DNA of 9,000 bases, from the NCBI GenBank assembly GCA_016201185.1, contig JACQDG010000195.1, forward strand, positions 1 through 9,000, in the 5' to 3' direction. Origin of the DNA: Acidobacteriota bacterium (GTDB lineage Bacteria > Acidobacteriota > Terriglobia > Bryobacterales > JACQDG01). A program made the translations under genes and the position numbers. Below are positions 1 through 5,807 of this stretch, piece after piece (positions within the stretch are counted from its first letter, which is position 1; each line of letters starts with the position of its first letter). The notes under the pieces were generated by a model. It had not been told where the DNA came from and ran no database searches. It worked only from the letters and a program-made list of their open reading frames with translations.

Positions 1-229
1 CGTAGAGGGCGCAGATGTGCGGATGGTTCAGACTGGAGACGGCCCGGGCCTCGCGCTCGAAGCGCTGCCGTAGTTCCAGGTTGCCGGCCAGATGGCTCGG
101 CAGCACCTTGACGGCGACCGTGCGATTGAGGCGCGTGTCTTTGGCGCGATAGACCTCCCCCATTCCTCCAGCCCCGAGCGGAGCCAGGATTTCGTAGGGG
201 CCGAGCCGTGTGCCGGAACCCAGTGGCAC
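1..229 (-). CDS. Serine/threonine protein kinase, N-terminal part (runs off left edge)
   Basis: Only the first 76 residues are in the window. Reading the minus strand from the GTG at 229-227, the frame stays open to the edge and shows the start of a Hanks-type kinase domain: the glycine-rich ATP loop GAGGMGEV at residues 19-26, the VAVK motif with the ATP-binding lysine at 41, and a helix-C glutamate near residue 60 (FEREARAVSSLNHPHI). A GGGAG ribosome binding site (235-239) lies five bases upstream of the GTG, which fixes the start. There is no extension before the kinase domain, which begins almost at residue 10. In acidobacteria such proteins usually continue with a membrane helix and a WD40, TPR or TolB-like sensor; whether that holds here cannot be seen. 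It is divergent from the YjbQ-family gene, with 46 bases between the start codons. Substrate and signal are unknown. Confidence 0.93.
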   Translation of the reverse strand, partial: MPLGSGTRLGPYEILAPLGAGGMGEVYRAKDTRLNRTVAVKVLPSHLAGNLELRQRFEREARAVSSLNHPHICALY

Positions 230-241
230 TTTTACTCCCGA

Positions 242-254
242 ATGATCCTATCAT
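242..254. repeat. Short perfect inverted repeat between divergent start codons
   Basis: ATGAT-CCT-ATCAT is a perfect inverted repeat with 5-base arms and a 3-base centre. It lies between the kinase and YjbQ-family start codons. It also contains -10-like hexamers on both strands (TATCAT at 249-254 on plus; TAGGAT preceded by TGA on minus). It could be an operator or just an AT-richer promoter core; neither strand shows a convincing -35 box. With arms this short, chance is a real alternative. Confidence 0.25.
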
Positions 255-275
255 GGAAACCTAAAGGTCCATGAA

Positions 276-695
276 ATGCCGGTTTTTCAAAAGACTTTTC
301 AAATCTCCACCAAAGGCCACTGCGACGTCATCGACATCACCGCGCCGGTCGAGCGAATCGTGGGCGAGAGCCGCTTGCGCCATGGCATCGTGAACGTGTC
401 GGGGTCCGGCTCGACGCTGGGCGTCACGACGCTCGAATACGAGCCGGGCTGCGTGGCCGATCTGCGGCGGGCGCTCGACGCGGTCGCCCCGCCCACCTCG
501 GACTACGCGCATAACGCCCGCTGGGGCGATAACAACGGCTACTCCCACTTGCGCAGCGCGCTTGTCGGCACGAGCAAGAGCTTTCCGCTCGCGGGCGGGC
601 AGCTCGGTCTCGGCACCTGGCAGCAGATTGTCTTTTGTGATTTTGATGAGCGGGCGCGGCGGCGGGAAGTCACCGTCACCGTGGTCGGCGAATAA
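276..695 (+). CDS. YjbQ/UPF0047 family protein
   Basis: This 139-residue protein has the full length of the YjbQ family (UPF0047, also called secondary thiamine-phosphate synthase). Family motifs in order: GSTLGVTTLEYEPG at about 45-58, YAHNARWGDNNGYSHL at 77-92, and GTWQQIVFCDFDERARRRE at 113-131. Members are small cytosolic trimers with a bound metal. Some complement an E. coli thiE mutant weakly, but the physiological role is not settled, so the thiamine name should be used with care. In most relatives I remember, the central motif reads N-G-H-S-H; here the first histidine is tyrosine (Y89), while H91 is kept. The ATG at 276 follows an AAAGG (263-267) eight bases upstream. The gene ends six bases before the convergent regulator stop, leaving no room for a terminator. 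No thiamine gene is nearby. Confidence 0.9.
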   Translation: MPVFQKTFQISTKGHCDVIDITAPVERIVGESRLRHGIVNVSGSGSTLGVTTLEYEPGCVADLRRALDAVAPPTSDYAHNARWGDNNGYSHLRSALVGTSKSFPLAGGQLGLGTWQQIVFCDFDERARRREVTVTVVGE

Positions 696-701
696 GCGGC
701 C

Positions 702-1496
702 TTACAGCTTCAGCAGTTCCCGCAGCCGGCGGGTCTGGGCGCGGCTCACGGGAATCTCGGTGTGCTTCTTGTCGTCCATGCGGAGCTGGTAGCTCGATTT
801 GAACCAGGGGACCACTTCCTTGATCTTGTTGATGTTCACCAGGTAGGAGCGGTGCACGCGCCAGAAGGTCGAGGGGTCGAGGTTCGACTGCAATTCCTCG
901 ATGGTGCGGTAGTTCGACTGCCCCTCGATGATGGTGGAGACGATGGTGATCAGGCCGTCCTCGATGGTGGCGTAGACCAGGTCCTCCGCATCCACCAGAA
1001 ACAGCCGGTTGGCCTGCTTCACCAGCAGCTTGGTACGGCCACCCGCCCGGGCCTGCCACTGCGCCGCCACCTTGGCAATCTTCGTCTCGGGCGGCGTGCG
1101 GGCCTCGATCAGCCGGCGCACCCGGTCGAGCGAAATGCTCAGGCGGGACCTGTCCACCGGCTTCAGCAGGTAATCGACGGCGTTCACTTCGAAGGCCTGC
1201 ACAGCATACTGGTCATAGGCTGTGACGAAGATGACGTGCGGCATCCGCCCGCCCCCTTCCAGCAATTGCCGGACCACCCCCAGCCCGTCCAGGCCGGGCA
1301 TCTGCACGTCGAGCAGGACTAGGTCCGGCTCGTGCTGGCGGATCAGCTCCAGCGCCTCCAGGCCGTTCGTCGCCGCGCCCGAGATCTCGATGTCCGGAAG
1401 CTCCCTTAGCAGGTAGCAGAGCTCCTCGCGCGCCAGCCGCTCGTCGTCCGCCACCAGGATAGAAAGCGTCGCCGCGGCGGTGTGCTTCTCCGTCAT
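702..1496 (-). CDS. LytTR-family response regulator (LytR/AlgR type)
   Basis: The product is a 264-residue DNA-binding response regulator. Residues 11-130 form a receiver domain with the acidic pair D17-D18, the phospho-acceptor D63 (LLDVQMPG), T92 (FVTAYD) and K112 (LLKPVD), so all key phosphorylation residues are present. Residues 155-262 form a LytTR DNA-binding domain, with the typical FWRVHRSYLVNINKIKEV block and a final RRLRELL helix. LytTR regulators bind direct repeats, usually near -35 regions, and are normally paired with a histidine kinase of the LytS type. No kinase lies on either side, so this is an orphan within the window. The ATG at 1496 was chosen because an AAGGAG (1502-1507) sits five bases upstream and the receiver begins soon after. 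The frame stays open far upstream, antisense to the inositol phosphate synthase, but that part has no domain character. The gene is divergent from the synthase, which is a possible target. Confidence 0.95.
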   Translation of the reverse strand: MTEKHTAAATLSILVADDERLAREELCYLLRELPDIEISGAATNGLEALELIRQHEPDLVLLDVQMPGLDGLGVVRQLLEGGGRMPHVIFVTAYDQYAVQAFEVNAVDYLLKPVDRSRLSISLDRVRRLIEARTPPETKIAKVAAQWQARAGGRTKLLVKQANRLFLVDAEDLVYATIEDGLITIVSTIIEGQSNYRTIEELQSNLDPSTFWRVHRSYLVNINKIKEVVPWFKSSYQLRMDDKKHTEIPVSRAQTRRLRELLKL

Positions 1497-1501
1497 CCCA
1501 T

Positions 1502-1507
1502 CTCCTT
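1502..1507 (-). promoter_or_regulatory. Ribosome binding site fixing the response regulator start
   Basis: On the minus strand AAGGAG lies five bases before the ATG at 1496. It decides the start within a frame that is open for nearly 1,000 more bases upstream. Confidence 0.8.
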
Positions 1508-1513
1508 GTCGGG

Positions 1514-1540
1514 TTGCAGGGCTGGTATGCGCAGTATAAC
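1514..1540 (+). promoter_or_regulatory. Possible promoter of the inositol-3-phosphate synthase gene
   Basis: TTGCAG (1514-1519) and TATAAC (1535-1540) are separated by 15 bases, shorter than the usual 16-18, so this is a weak candidate. If used, transcription would begin near 1547, downstream of the in-frame ATG at 1527 and upstream of the GTG at 1575. Its -10 shares six bases with the minus-strand -10 of the divergent regulator. Confidence 0.3.
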
Positions 1541-1541
1541 A
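1533..1541 (-). promoter_or_regulatory. Possible extended -10 promoter for the response regulator
   Basis: The minus strand reads TGTTATACT, one base off the extended -10 consensus TGnTATAAT. Transcription would begin near 1526, giving a leader of about 30 bases that contains the AAGGAG site. No good -35 is seen, as is common for extended -10 promoters. It overlaps a plus-strand TATAAC at 1535-1540. Confidence 0.4.
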
Positions 1542-1562
1542 TGGTACGTTCATCCTGACTGC

Positions 1563-1567
1563 GGGAG
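1563..1567 (+). promoter_or_regulatory. Ribosome binding site supporting the GTG start at 1575
   Basis: GGGAG lies seven bases before the GTG at 1575. The in-frame ATG at 1527 has only a weaker AGGG upstream and would add 16 residues with no family character. Confidence 0.65.
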
Positions 1568-1574
1568 ACGGACA

Positions 1575-2894
1575 GTGCCAGTACAACGAAGGGCGGTAAT
1601 CAAACCCGCCGAGGGCAAGTTGGGCGTGCTTACGCCCGGCATGGGCGCAGTAACAACCACATTTATCGCTGGTGTGGAGGCGGTGCGGCGCGGCTTGGCC
1701 AAGCCCATCGGCTCGCTCACGCAAATGGGGACGGTGCGGCTCGGCAAGCGCACCGATAACCGCAGCCCCAAAATCAAGGACTTCGTCCCCCTGGCGGCGA
1801 TCGAGGACCTGGCTTTCGGCGGCTGGGACATTTTTGCGGACAACGCCTACCAGGCGGCCGCGCACGCCGGCGTGCTGGAGCAGAAGCTGCTCGACCAGTT
1901 GCGGGACGCCCTCGAGGCCGTCACGCCCATGCCCGGCGTGTTCGAGCAGCGGTATGTCCCGAGGCTCCGCGCCACGCACATCAAGCAGGGCTCGAGCAAA
2001 ATGGACCTGGCCGAGCAGTTGATAGACGACATCACCGGTTTCCGCGAGCGGAGCGGTGTCGCCCGGCTGGTGATGGTCTGGTGCGGGTCGACTGAGACGT
2101 TTCAGAAGGCCGGCCAGGTGCATTCGAGCCTGGAAAACTTCGAGTGCGGGCTCCAGAAAAGCGACCCCGAGATTGCCCCCAGCCAGATCTACGCCTACGC
2201 CGCGCTGAAGTGCGGCGTGCCCTTCGCCAACGGCGCGCCCAACCTGACCGTCGATACGCCGGCCCTGCAGCAACTGGCGCGCGAGCGGCAAGTGCCCATC
2301 GCCGGCAAGGACTACAAGACCGGCCAGACCTTCTTGAAGACGCTCCTCGCGCCGGGCCTGAAATCCCGGCTGCTGGGCGTCTCCGGCTGGTTTTCGTCGA
2401 ACATCCTGGGCAACCGCGACGGCGAGGTGCTGGACGATCCGGAGGCCTTCCGCACCAAGGAAGAAAGCAAGCTCTCGGCGCTCGAGCAAATCCTCCAGCC
2501 GGAGTTATACCCGGACCTTTACAGCAGCATGTACCACAAGGTGCGGATCCACTACTATCCGCCGCGCGGCGACAACAAAGAGGGGTGGGACAACATCGAC
2601 ATTTTCGGCTGGCTGGGCTATCCGGTGCAGATCAAGATCGATTTCCTGTGCCGCGATTCGATCCTGGCGGCGCCGCTGGTGCTGGACCTTGCCCTGTTTC
2701 TGGACCTCGCCCAGCGCGCCAGCATGCACGGCGTCCAGGAATGGCTCTCTTTCTACTTCAAGTCGCCCATGACCGCCCCGCAGCTCTACCCCGAGCACGA
2801 CATTTTTATCCAGTTGATGAAGCTGAAGAACACACTGCGCTGGTTGAAGGGAGAGGACCTGATCACTCACCTGGGGCTGGAATATTACGATTAG
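1575..2894 (+). CDS. Inositol-3-phosphate synthase (myo-inositol-1-phosphate synthase)
   Basis: This enzyme converts glucose 6-phosphate to 1D-myo-inositol 3-phosphate using bound NAD+, the first step of inositol synthesis. The 439-residue product begins with the NAD-binding segment KLGVLTPGMGAVTTT (15-29). It also carries GKDYKTGQT (244-252, with the lysine at 248 matching the conserved DDxKSGQT block), NILGNRDG (276-283, matching N-H-L-G-N-N-D-G) and KVRIHYYPPRGDNKEGWD from residue 322. A hydrophobic stretch IDFLCRDSILAAPLVLDLAL, typical of the family C-terminal half, follows. Length and order fit the NAD_binding_5 plus Inos-1-P_synth architecture. I chose the GTG at 1575 for its ribosome binding site and because the residues before it look non-coding. 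Inositol could feed phosphatidylinositol or an inositol solute, but no phosphatase or transferase is nearby to say which. It is divergent from a LytTR regulator and ends three bases from the convergent coiled-coil gene. Confidence 0.93.
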   Translation: MPVQRRAVIKPAEGKLGVLTPGMGAVTTTFIAGVEAVRRGLAKPIGSLTQMGTVRLGKRTDNRSPKIKDFVPLAAIEDLAFGGWDIFADNAYQAAAHAGVLEQKLLDQLRDALEAVTPMPGVFEQRYVPRLRATHIKQGSSKMDLAEQLIDDITGFRERSGVARLVMVWCGSTETFQKAGQVHSSLENFECGLQKSDPEIAPSQIYAYAALKCGVPFANGAPNLTVDTPALQQLARERQVPIAGKDYKTGQTFLKTLLAPGLKSRLLGVSGWFSSNILGNRDGEVLDDPEAFRTKEESKLSALEQILQPELYPDLYSSMYHKVRIHYYPPRGDNKEGWDNIDIFGWLGYPVQIKIDFLCRDSILAAPLVLDLALFLDLAQRASMHGVQEWLSFYFKSPMTAPQLYPEHDIFIQLMKLKNTLRWLKGEDLITHLGLEYYD

Positions 2895-2897
2895 AAA

Positions 2898-3224
2898 CTA
2901 AGTGCGCACGGCGGGCGCCAGGCGCTGCTCGATGGCGCTGACGCGTCGATCGAGGTCTTTGAGCGTGGCCAGGATCTCGCGCAGCGTTATCTTGATGTCG
3001 TTCACTTCCTGCTGGAGCCGGTCCATTCGCTCCTCGAGCCTTTCGATGCGCCTGTCCATACTGTCCAGGCGTCCATTGATGGTATCGAAGCTCTTGTTTA
3101 TGGTATCGAAGTTCTTGTTTACGCTGTCGAAGTTCCTGTTTTGTGCCCACACGGCCACAAAGATTGCGATCAGCACCGGTAGCGTGATGCTGATCGTCGG
3201 AATCCAGACCTGCAGGTCCTTCAT
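2898..3224 (-). CDS. Small membrane-anchored coiled-coil protein, function unknown
   Basis: I do not recognise a family for this 108-residue protein. A short N-terminus (MKDLQVW) leads into one hydrophobic helix at about 8-27. The rest is an unbroken coiled coil from residue 32 to about 102. Hydrophobic residues sit at every a position (F32, F39, F46, L53, I60, M67, V74, L81, L88, V95, L102) and every d position (V35, I42, I49, M56, L63, L70, I77, I84, L91, I98). That is ten heptads without a stutter, rich in Asn, Asp, Arg and Glu. The first heptads repeat FDxxNKx and come from 21-bp DNA repeats. It probably forms a parallel oligomer tethered to the inner membrane. No ribosome binding site precedes the ATG; an extended -10 lies just upstream, so the mRNA may be leaderless. 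The gene is convergent with the inositol phosphate synthase and divergent from sdhC. Confidence 0.8.
   Translation of the reverse strand: MKDLQVWIPTISITLPVLIAIFVAVWAQNRNFDSVNKNFDTINKSFDTINGRLDSMDRRIERLEERMDRLQQEVNDIKITLREILATLKDLDRRVSAIEQRLAPAVRT
3081..3143. repeat. 21-bp tandem repeat, three units, inside the coiled-coil gene
   Basis: Units lie at 3081-3101, 3102-3122 and 3123-3143, each with a core like TCGAAGTTCTTGTTT. The first two differ at two of 21 positions; the third is more diverged. Each unit encodes one heptad (FDTINKS, FDTINKN-like, FDSVNKN), so the DNA period equals the coiled-coil period. Confidence 0.85.
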
Positions 3225-3230
3225 GGCTTG

Positions 3231-3239
3231 ATTCTAGCA
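3231..3239 (-). promoter_or_regulatory. Possible extended -10 giving a leaderless coiled-coil mRNA
   Basis: The minus strand reads TGCTAGAAT, matching TGnTAnnAT, and ends six bases before the ATG at 3224. Transcription would start at or next to the A of the ATG. No Shine-Dalgarno sequence is seen in the bases between, which is consistent with a leaderless start but does not prove it. Confidence 0.35.
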
Positions 3240-3256
3240 CGCAACGCTGCTCCCCG

Positions 3257-3286
3257 TTGACACGCTCTCCCCCGCGTCCCCATAAT
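3257..3286 (+). promoter_or_regulatory. Near-consensus promoter of the succinate dehydrogenase operon
   Basis: A perfect -35 TTGACA (3257-3262) is followed after 18 bases by CATAAT (3281-3286), one base off TATAAT. Transcription should start near 3293. The -10 overlaps an ATG at 3285, so that ATG would not be in the mRNA and the next in-frame ATG at 3315 is the likely start. It fires away from the divergent coiled-coil gene. Confidence 0.65.
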
Positions 3287-3314
3287 GAAACTTAACGAAG
3301 CGCGACTCGCTTTC

Positions 3315-4061
3315 ATGTCCTCCAGCGCGGAGTCCACGGCAAGCCCCGATCGAAGCTTTTTCTGGCGCCGGCTGCACTCCGTGTCGGGCGTGTTTCCGGT
3401 CGGGGCGTTTCTGTTGGAGCACCTCTACACCAATTCCTACGCGATCAACGGAGTGGAGGCTTACAACGAGAAGGTCCGGGGCCTGACCGAGCTCCCGATG
3501 GTCTTGATTCTGGAGATCGCCTTCATCTACATTCCCATCGCCTACCACGCCCTGTATGGAGTCTGGGTGTGGTGGCGGGGCGACGGGAACGTGACCCATT
3601 ACCCCTGGACCGGCAATTGGATGTACTCGCTGCAGCGGTGGACCGGCCTGGTCACCATGGCCTACATCGCCTTTCATGTCTGGGAGCAGAGATTTGCCGG
3701 CGTTCACATCATTGAGAATTACTTCGTCGCCTTTTCCAAGGTGCAGCACAGCATCGCTCGCCCGGCGGTGCATGCTTTTTACGTGGTCGGCCTGCTGTCG
3801 GCGTGCTTTCACTTCGCTTACGGACTGTGGCTGTTTGCTTGCAAATGGGGATTCGCGCCGGGCCGGGCAGCGCAGAAAAAACTGCTGTGGGCCTGCGCCG
3901 CGCTGTTTCTCGTGCTCAGTAGCGCCGGCCTGATGAGCCTGCGCAGCATTTCTACGGCGCCATTGCAGCCGCGGCCGGAGGAGCTGCTCAAAATGAGGAG
4001 TCAGAAGTCGGTAGCCAGGAGTCAGGGGCCGGAGGCCGCCGGCAAGAGGTCCGCATTCTGA
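3315..4061 (+). CDS. sdhC: Succinate dehydrogenase cytochrome b subunit (type B, di-heme)
   Basis: This is the membrane anchor of complex II, which passes electrons from the iron-sulfur subunit to quinone. The 248-residue protein has five predicted membrane helices, the layout of the Bacillus/Wolinella-type single anchor. Histidines H36 (FLLEH), H78 (PIAYHALYG), H121 (YIAFHVWE) and H166 (ACFHFAYG) match the four axial ligands of two b hemes. The N-terminal FFWRRLHSVSGVFPVGAF is characteristic. An in-frame ATG at 3285 would add ten residues, but it overlaps the promoter -10; starting at 3315 also gives the usual short tail before the WRRLHS motif. Neither start has a clear ribosome binding site. 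The C-terminus after helix five is a polar tail of about 40 residues, part of it (RSQKSVARSQGPEAAG) encoded by a 7-bp tandem repeat. The stop overlaps the sdhA start by one base. Confidence 0.93.
   Translation: MSSSAESTASPDRSFFWRRLHSVSGVFPVGAFLLEHLYTNSYAINGVEAYNEKVRGLTELPMVLILEIAFIYIPIAYHALYGVWVWWRGDGNVTHYPWTGNWMYSLQRWTGLVTMAYIAFHVWEQRFAGVHIIENYFVAFSKVQHSIARPAVHAFYVVGLLSACFHFAYGLWLFACKWGFAPGRAAQKKLLWACAALFLVLSSAGLMSLRSISTAPLQPRPEELLKMRSQKSVARSQGPEAAGKRSAF
3998..4039. repeat. Degenerate 7-bp tandem repeat (six units) inside the 3' end of sdhC
   Basis: Consecutive heptamers are GAGTCAG, AAGTCGG, TAGCCAG, GAGTCAG, GGGCCGG and AGGCCGC, consensus nRGYCRG. Because 7 is not a multiple of 3, the protein period is 21 bases, giving two 7-residue copies (RSQKSVA, RSQGPEA) at 3996-4016 and 4017-4037. 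From memory, such GAGTCAG-like heptamer tracts are common between genes in Solibacter-like acidobacteria. Confidence 0.75.
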
Positions 4062-5800
4062 TGGCAAACCCTCGGGTCATCGTCGTGGGCGGCGGGCTGG
4101 CGGGCCTGATGGCCACCATCCGCGTCGCCGAAATGGGCGTGCCGGTGGATGTGTTTTCCATCGTGCCGGTCAAGCGTTCGCACTCCGTCTGCGCCCAGGG
4201 CGGCATCAACGCCGCCAAAAACCTGAAGGGCGAAGGAGACTCCACCTGGAAGCATTTCGACGACACCATTTTCGGCGGTGACTTCCTGGCCAACCAGCCG
4301 CCGGTGAAGGACATGGCGGAAGCGGCCCCCGGCATCATCGACATGCTGGACCGCATGGGGGTCATGTTCAACCGCACCTCGGAGGGCCTGCTCGATTTCC
4401 GCCTCTTCGGCGGCACGCTCTACCACCGCACGGCCTTTGCCGGCGCCACCACTGGCCAGCAGCTTCTCTACGCCCTGGATGAGCAGGTCCGGCGTTTCGA
4501 GGCCGAGGGCAAAGTCCGCAAGTTCGAGCACTGGGAGTTTCTCTCCGCCGTGCTCGACTCGAGCCACGCCTGCCGGGGCATCTGCGCCATGGACCTGCAC
4601 TCCATGGAGGTCCATGCCTTTCCCGCCGACGCGGTGATCATCGCCACCGGCGGCATCGGGGCGATCTTCGGGAAAAGCACCAACTCAGTCACCTGCACCG
4701 GCAGCGCCCAGGGCGCTTTGTATCAGCAAGGTGCATATTACGCCAACGGGGAATTTGTGCAGGTGCACCCCACAGCCATTCCCGGCGAGGACAAGCTGCG
4801 GCTCATGTCGGAATCGGCCCGCGGCGAGGGCGGCCGGGTCTGGGTCCCGCGCGACGGTAAGAAGTGGTACTTCCTCGAAGAGTGGTATCCCAAGTACGGC
4901 AACCTGGTGCCCCGCGATATCGCCACTCGCGCCATCCACAAGGTCGTTTATGAGATGGGCCTGGGCGTGGAGGGCCACCCGGCCGTCTATCTGGACCTGA
5001 CCGAGATCGACCCCAAGGTGCTCGATCTCAAGCTGGGCGGCATCCTGGAAATTTACGAGAAATTCGTCGGTGTCGACCCGCGTCAGCAGCCGATGAAGGT
5101 TTTTCCCGGCATGCACTACACCATGGGCGGCTTGTGGGTCGATTATCGCCATATGACCAACCTACCGGGGCTGCTCGCGGCCGGTGAGTGCGAATATCAG
5201 TATCACGGCGCCAACCGTCTGGGAGCCAACGCTCTGCTGAGCTGCATCTTCGCGGGTCGGGTCAGCGGTGCTACCGCCGTCGAGTACTTGCGGAATGTTT
5301 CGAACGGCGCGGATGCGGTTCCCTCCTCGGTCTTCGACCAGGAAAAGCTCCGCCAGCAAGAGCTCAACGAGAAGGTCCTCGAGGGCAAGGGCGGGGAAAA
5401 CCCGTACACCATCTGGCGGGAGATGGGCCAGTGGATGACCGAGCACGTCACCGTCATCCGTTACAACGAAAAGCTGAAGAAGTGCGACGAGAAAATGGTC
5501 GAGCTGCTGGAGCGCTCGCGGCGCATTAACCTCAGCGACCAATCCCGCTGGTCCAACCAGACCCTGGCTTTCACCCGCGAGCTTTCGAACATGCTGCAAC
5601 TGGCTCGCGTGATCACACAGGGTGCGCTCGCCCGCAACGAAAGCCGCGGCGCCCATTACAAGCCGGAGTATCCCGACCGCGACGACCAGAACTGGCTGAA
5701 GACCACCAAGGCTTTCTTCGCTCCCGACGTGGACGAGCCGCGGTTCGTTTATGAGCCGGTGGACACCTCGCTGATTCCGTTGCGGGAGCGCAAGTACTGA
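4061..5800 (+). CDS. sdhA: Succinate dehydrogenase flavoprotein subunit
   Basis: This is the catalytic subunit of complex II. It oxidises succinate to fumarate and passes electrons to the SdhB clusters on the cytoplasmic face. At 579 residues it has full family length. The FAD dinucleotide motif VVGGGLAG is at 8-15. The histidine for covalent FAD attachment is H41 in KRSHSVCAQGG. Active-site residues are all present: H236 (VHPTA), R285 (VPRDIATR), H352 (HYTMGG) and R386 (GANRLGAN), the counterparts of E. coli H242, R286, H354 and R399. SARGEGG is at 252-258. The ATG at 4061 overlaps the sdhC stop (TGATG), which suggests translational coupling; an AAGAGG (4044-4049) lies 11 bases upstream. SdhB begins seven bases after the stop. 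An assembly factor of the SdhE type is not in the window. Confidence 0.97.
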   Translation: MANPRVIVVGGGLAGLMATIRVAEMGVPVDVFSIVPVKRSHSVCAQGGINAAKNLKGEGDSTWKHFDDTIFGGDFLANQPPVKDMAEAAPGIIDMLDRMGVMFNRTSEGLLDFRLFGGTLYHRTAFAGATTGQQLLYALDEQVRRFEAEGKVRKFEHWEFLSAVLDSSHACRGICAMDLHSMEVHAFPADAVIIATGGIGAIFGKSTNSVTCTGSAQGALYQQGAYYANGEFVQVHPTAIPGEDKLRLMSESARGEGGRVWVPRDGKKWYFLEEWYPKYGNLVPRDIATRAIHKVVYEMGLGVEGHPAVYLDLTEIDPKVLDLKLGGILEIYEKFVGVDPRQQPMKVFPGMHYTMGGLWVDYRHMTNLPGLLAAGECEYQYHGANRLGANALLSCIFAGRVSGATAVEYLRNVSNGADAVPSSVFDQEKLRQQELNEKVLEGKGGENPYTIWREMGQWMTEHVTVIRYNEKLKKCDEKMVELLERSRRINLSDQSRWSNQTLAFTRELSNMLQLARVITQGALARNESRGAHYKPEYPDRDDQNWLKTTKAFFAPDVDEPRFVYEPVDTSLIPLRERKY

Positions 5801-5807
5801 AGAAACC

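Noticed and set aside
1482..1574. Longer starts for the inositol-3-phosphate synthase at 1482 or 1527.
   Set aside because: The 1482 start overlaps the divergent regulator and both add residues without family character; the GTG at 1575 has GGGAG at good spacing.
1497..2489. A long open minus-strand frame extending the response regulator upstream by about 330 residues.
   Set aside because: It is antisense to the inositol-3-phosphate synthase, has no domain character, and the true start at 1496 has a ribosome binding site and begins at the receiver domain.
2863..3240. An alternative minus-strand frame of 125 residues over the coiled-coil gene.
   Set aside because: It is the same 21-bp repeats read in another frame; only the frame ending at 2898 gives a membrane helix and regular heptads.
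3285..3314. The ATG at 3285 as the sdhC start.
   Set aside because: It overlaps the -10 box of a near-consensus promoter, and the extra ten residues do not fit the family N-terminus.
3998..4039. The repeat tract as a CRISPR array.
   Set aside because: Units are 7 bp with no spacers, and no cas gene is present.
3234..4067. A 277-residue minus-strand frame over sdhC.
   Set aside because: It is antisense to a clear membrane cytochrome with all heme ligands; its start lies in the 7-bp repeat tract.
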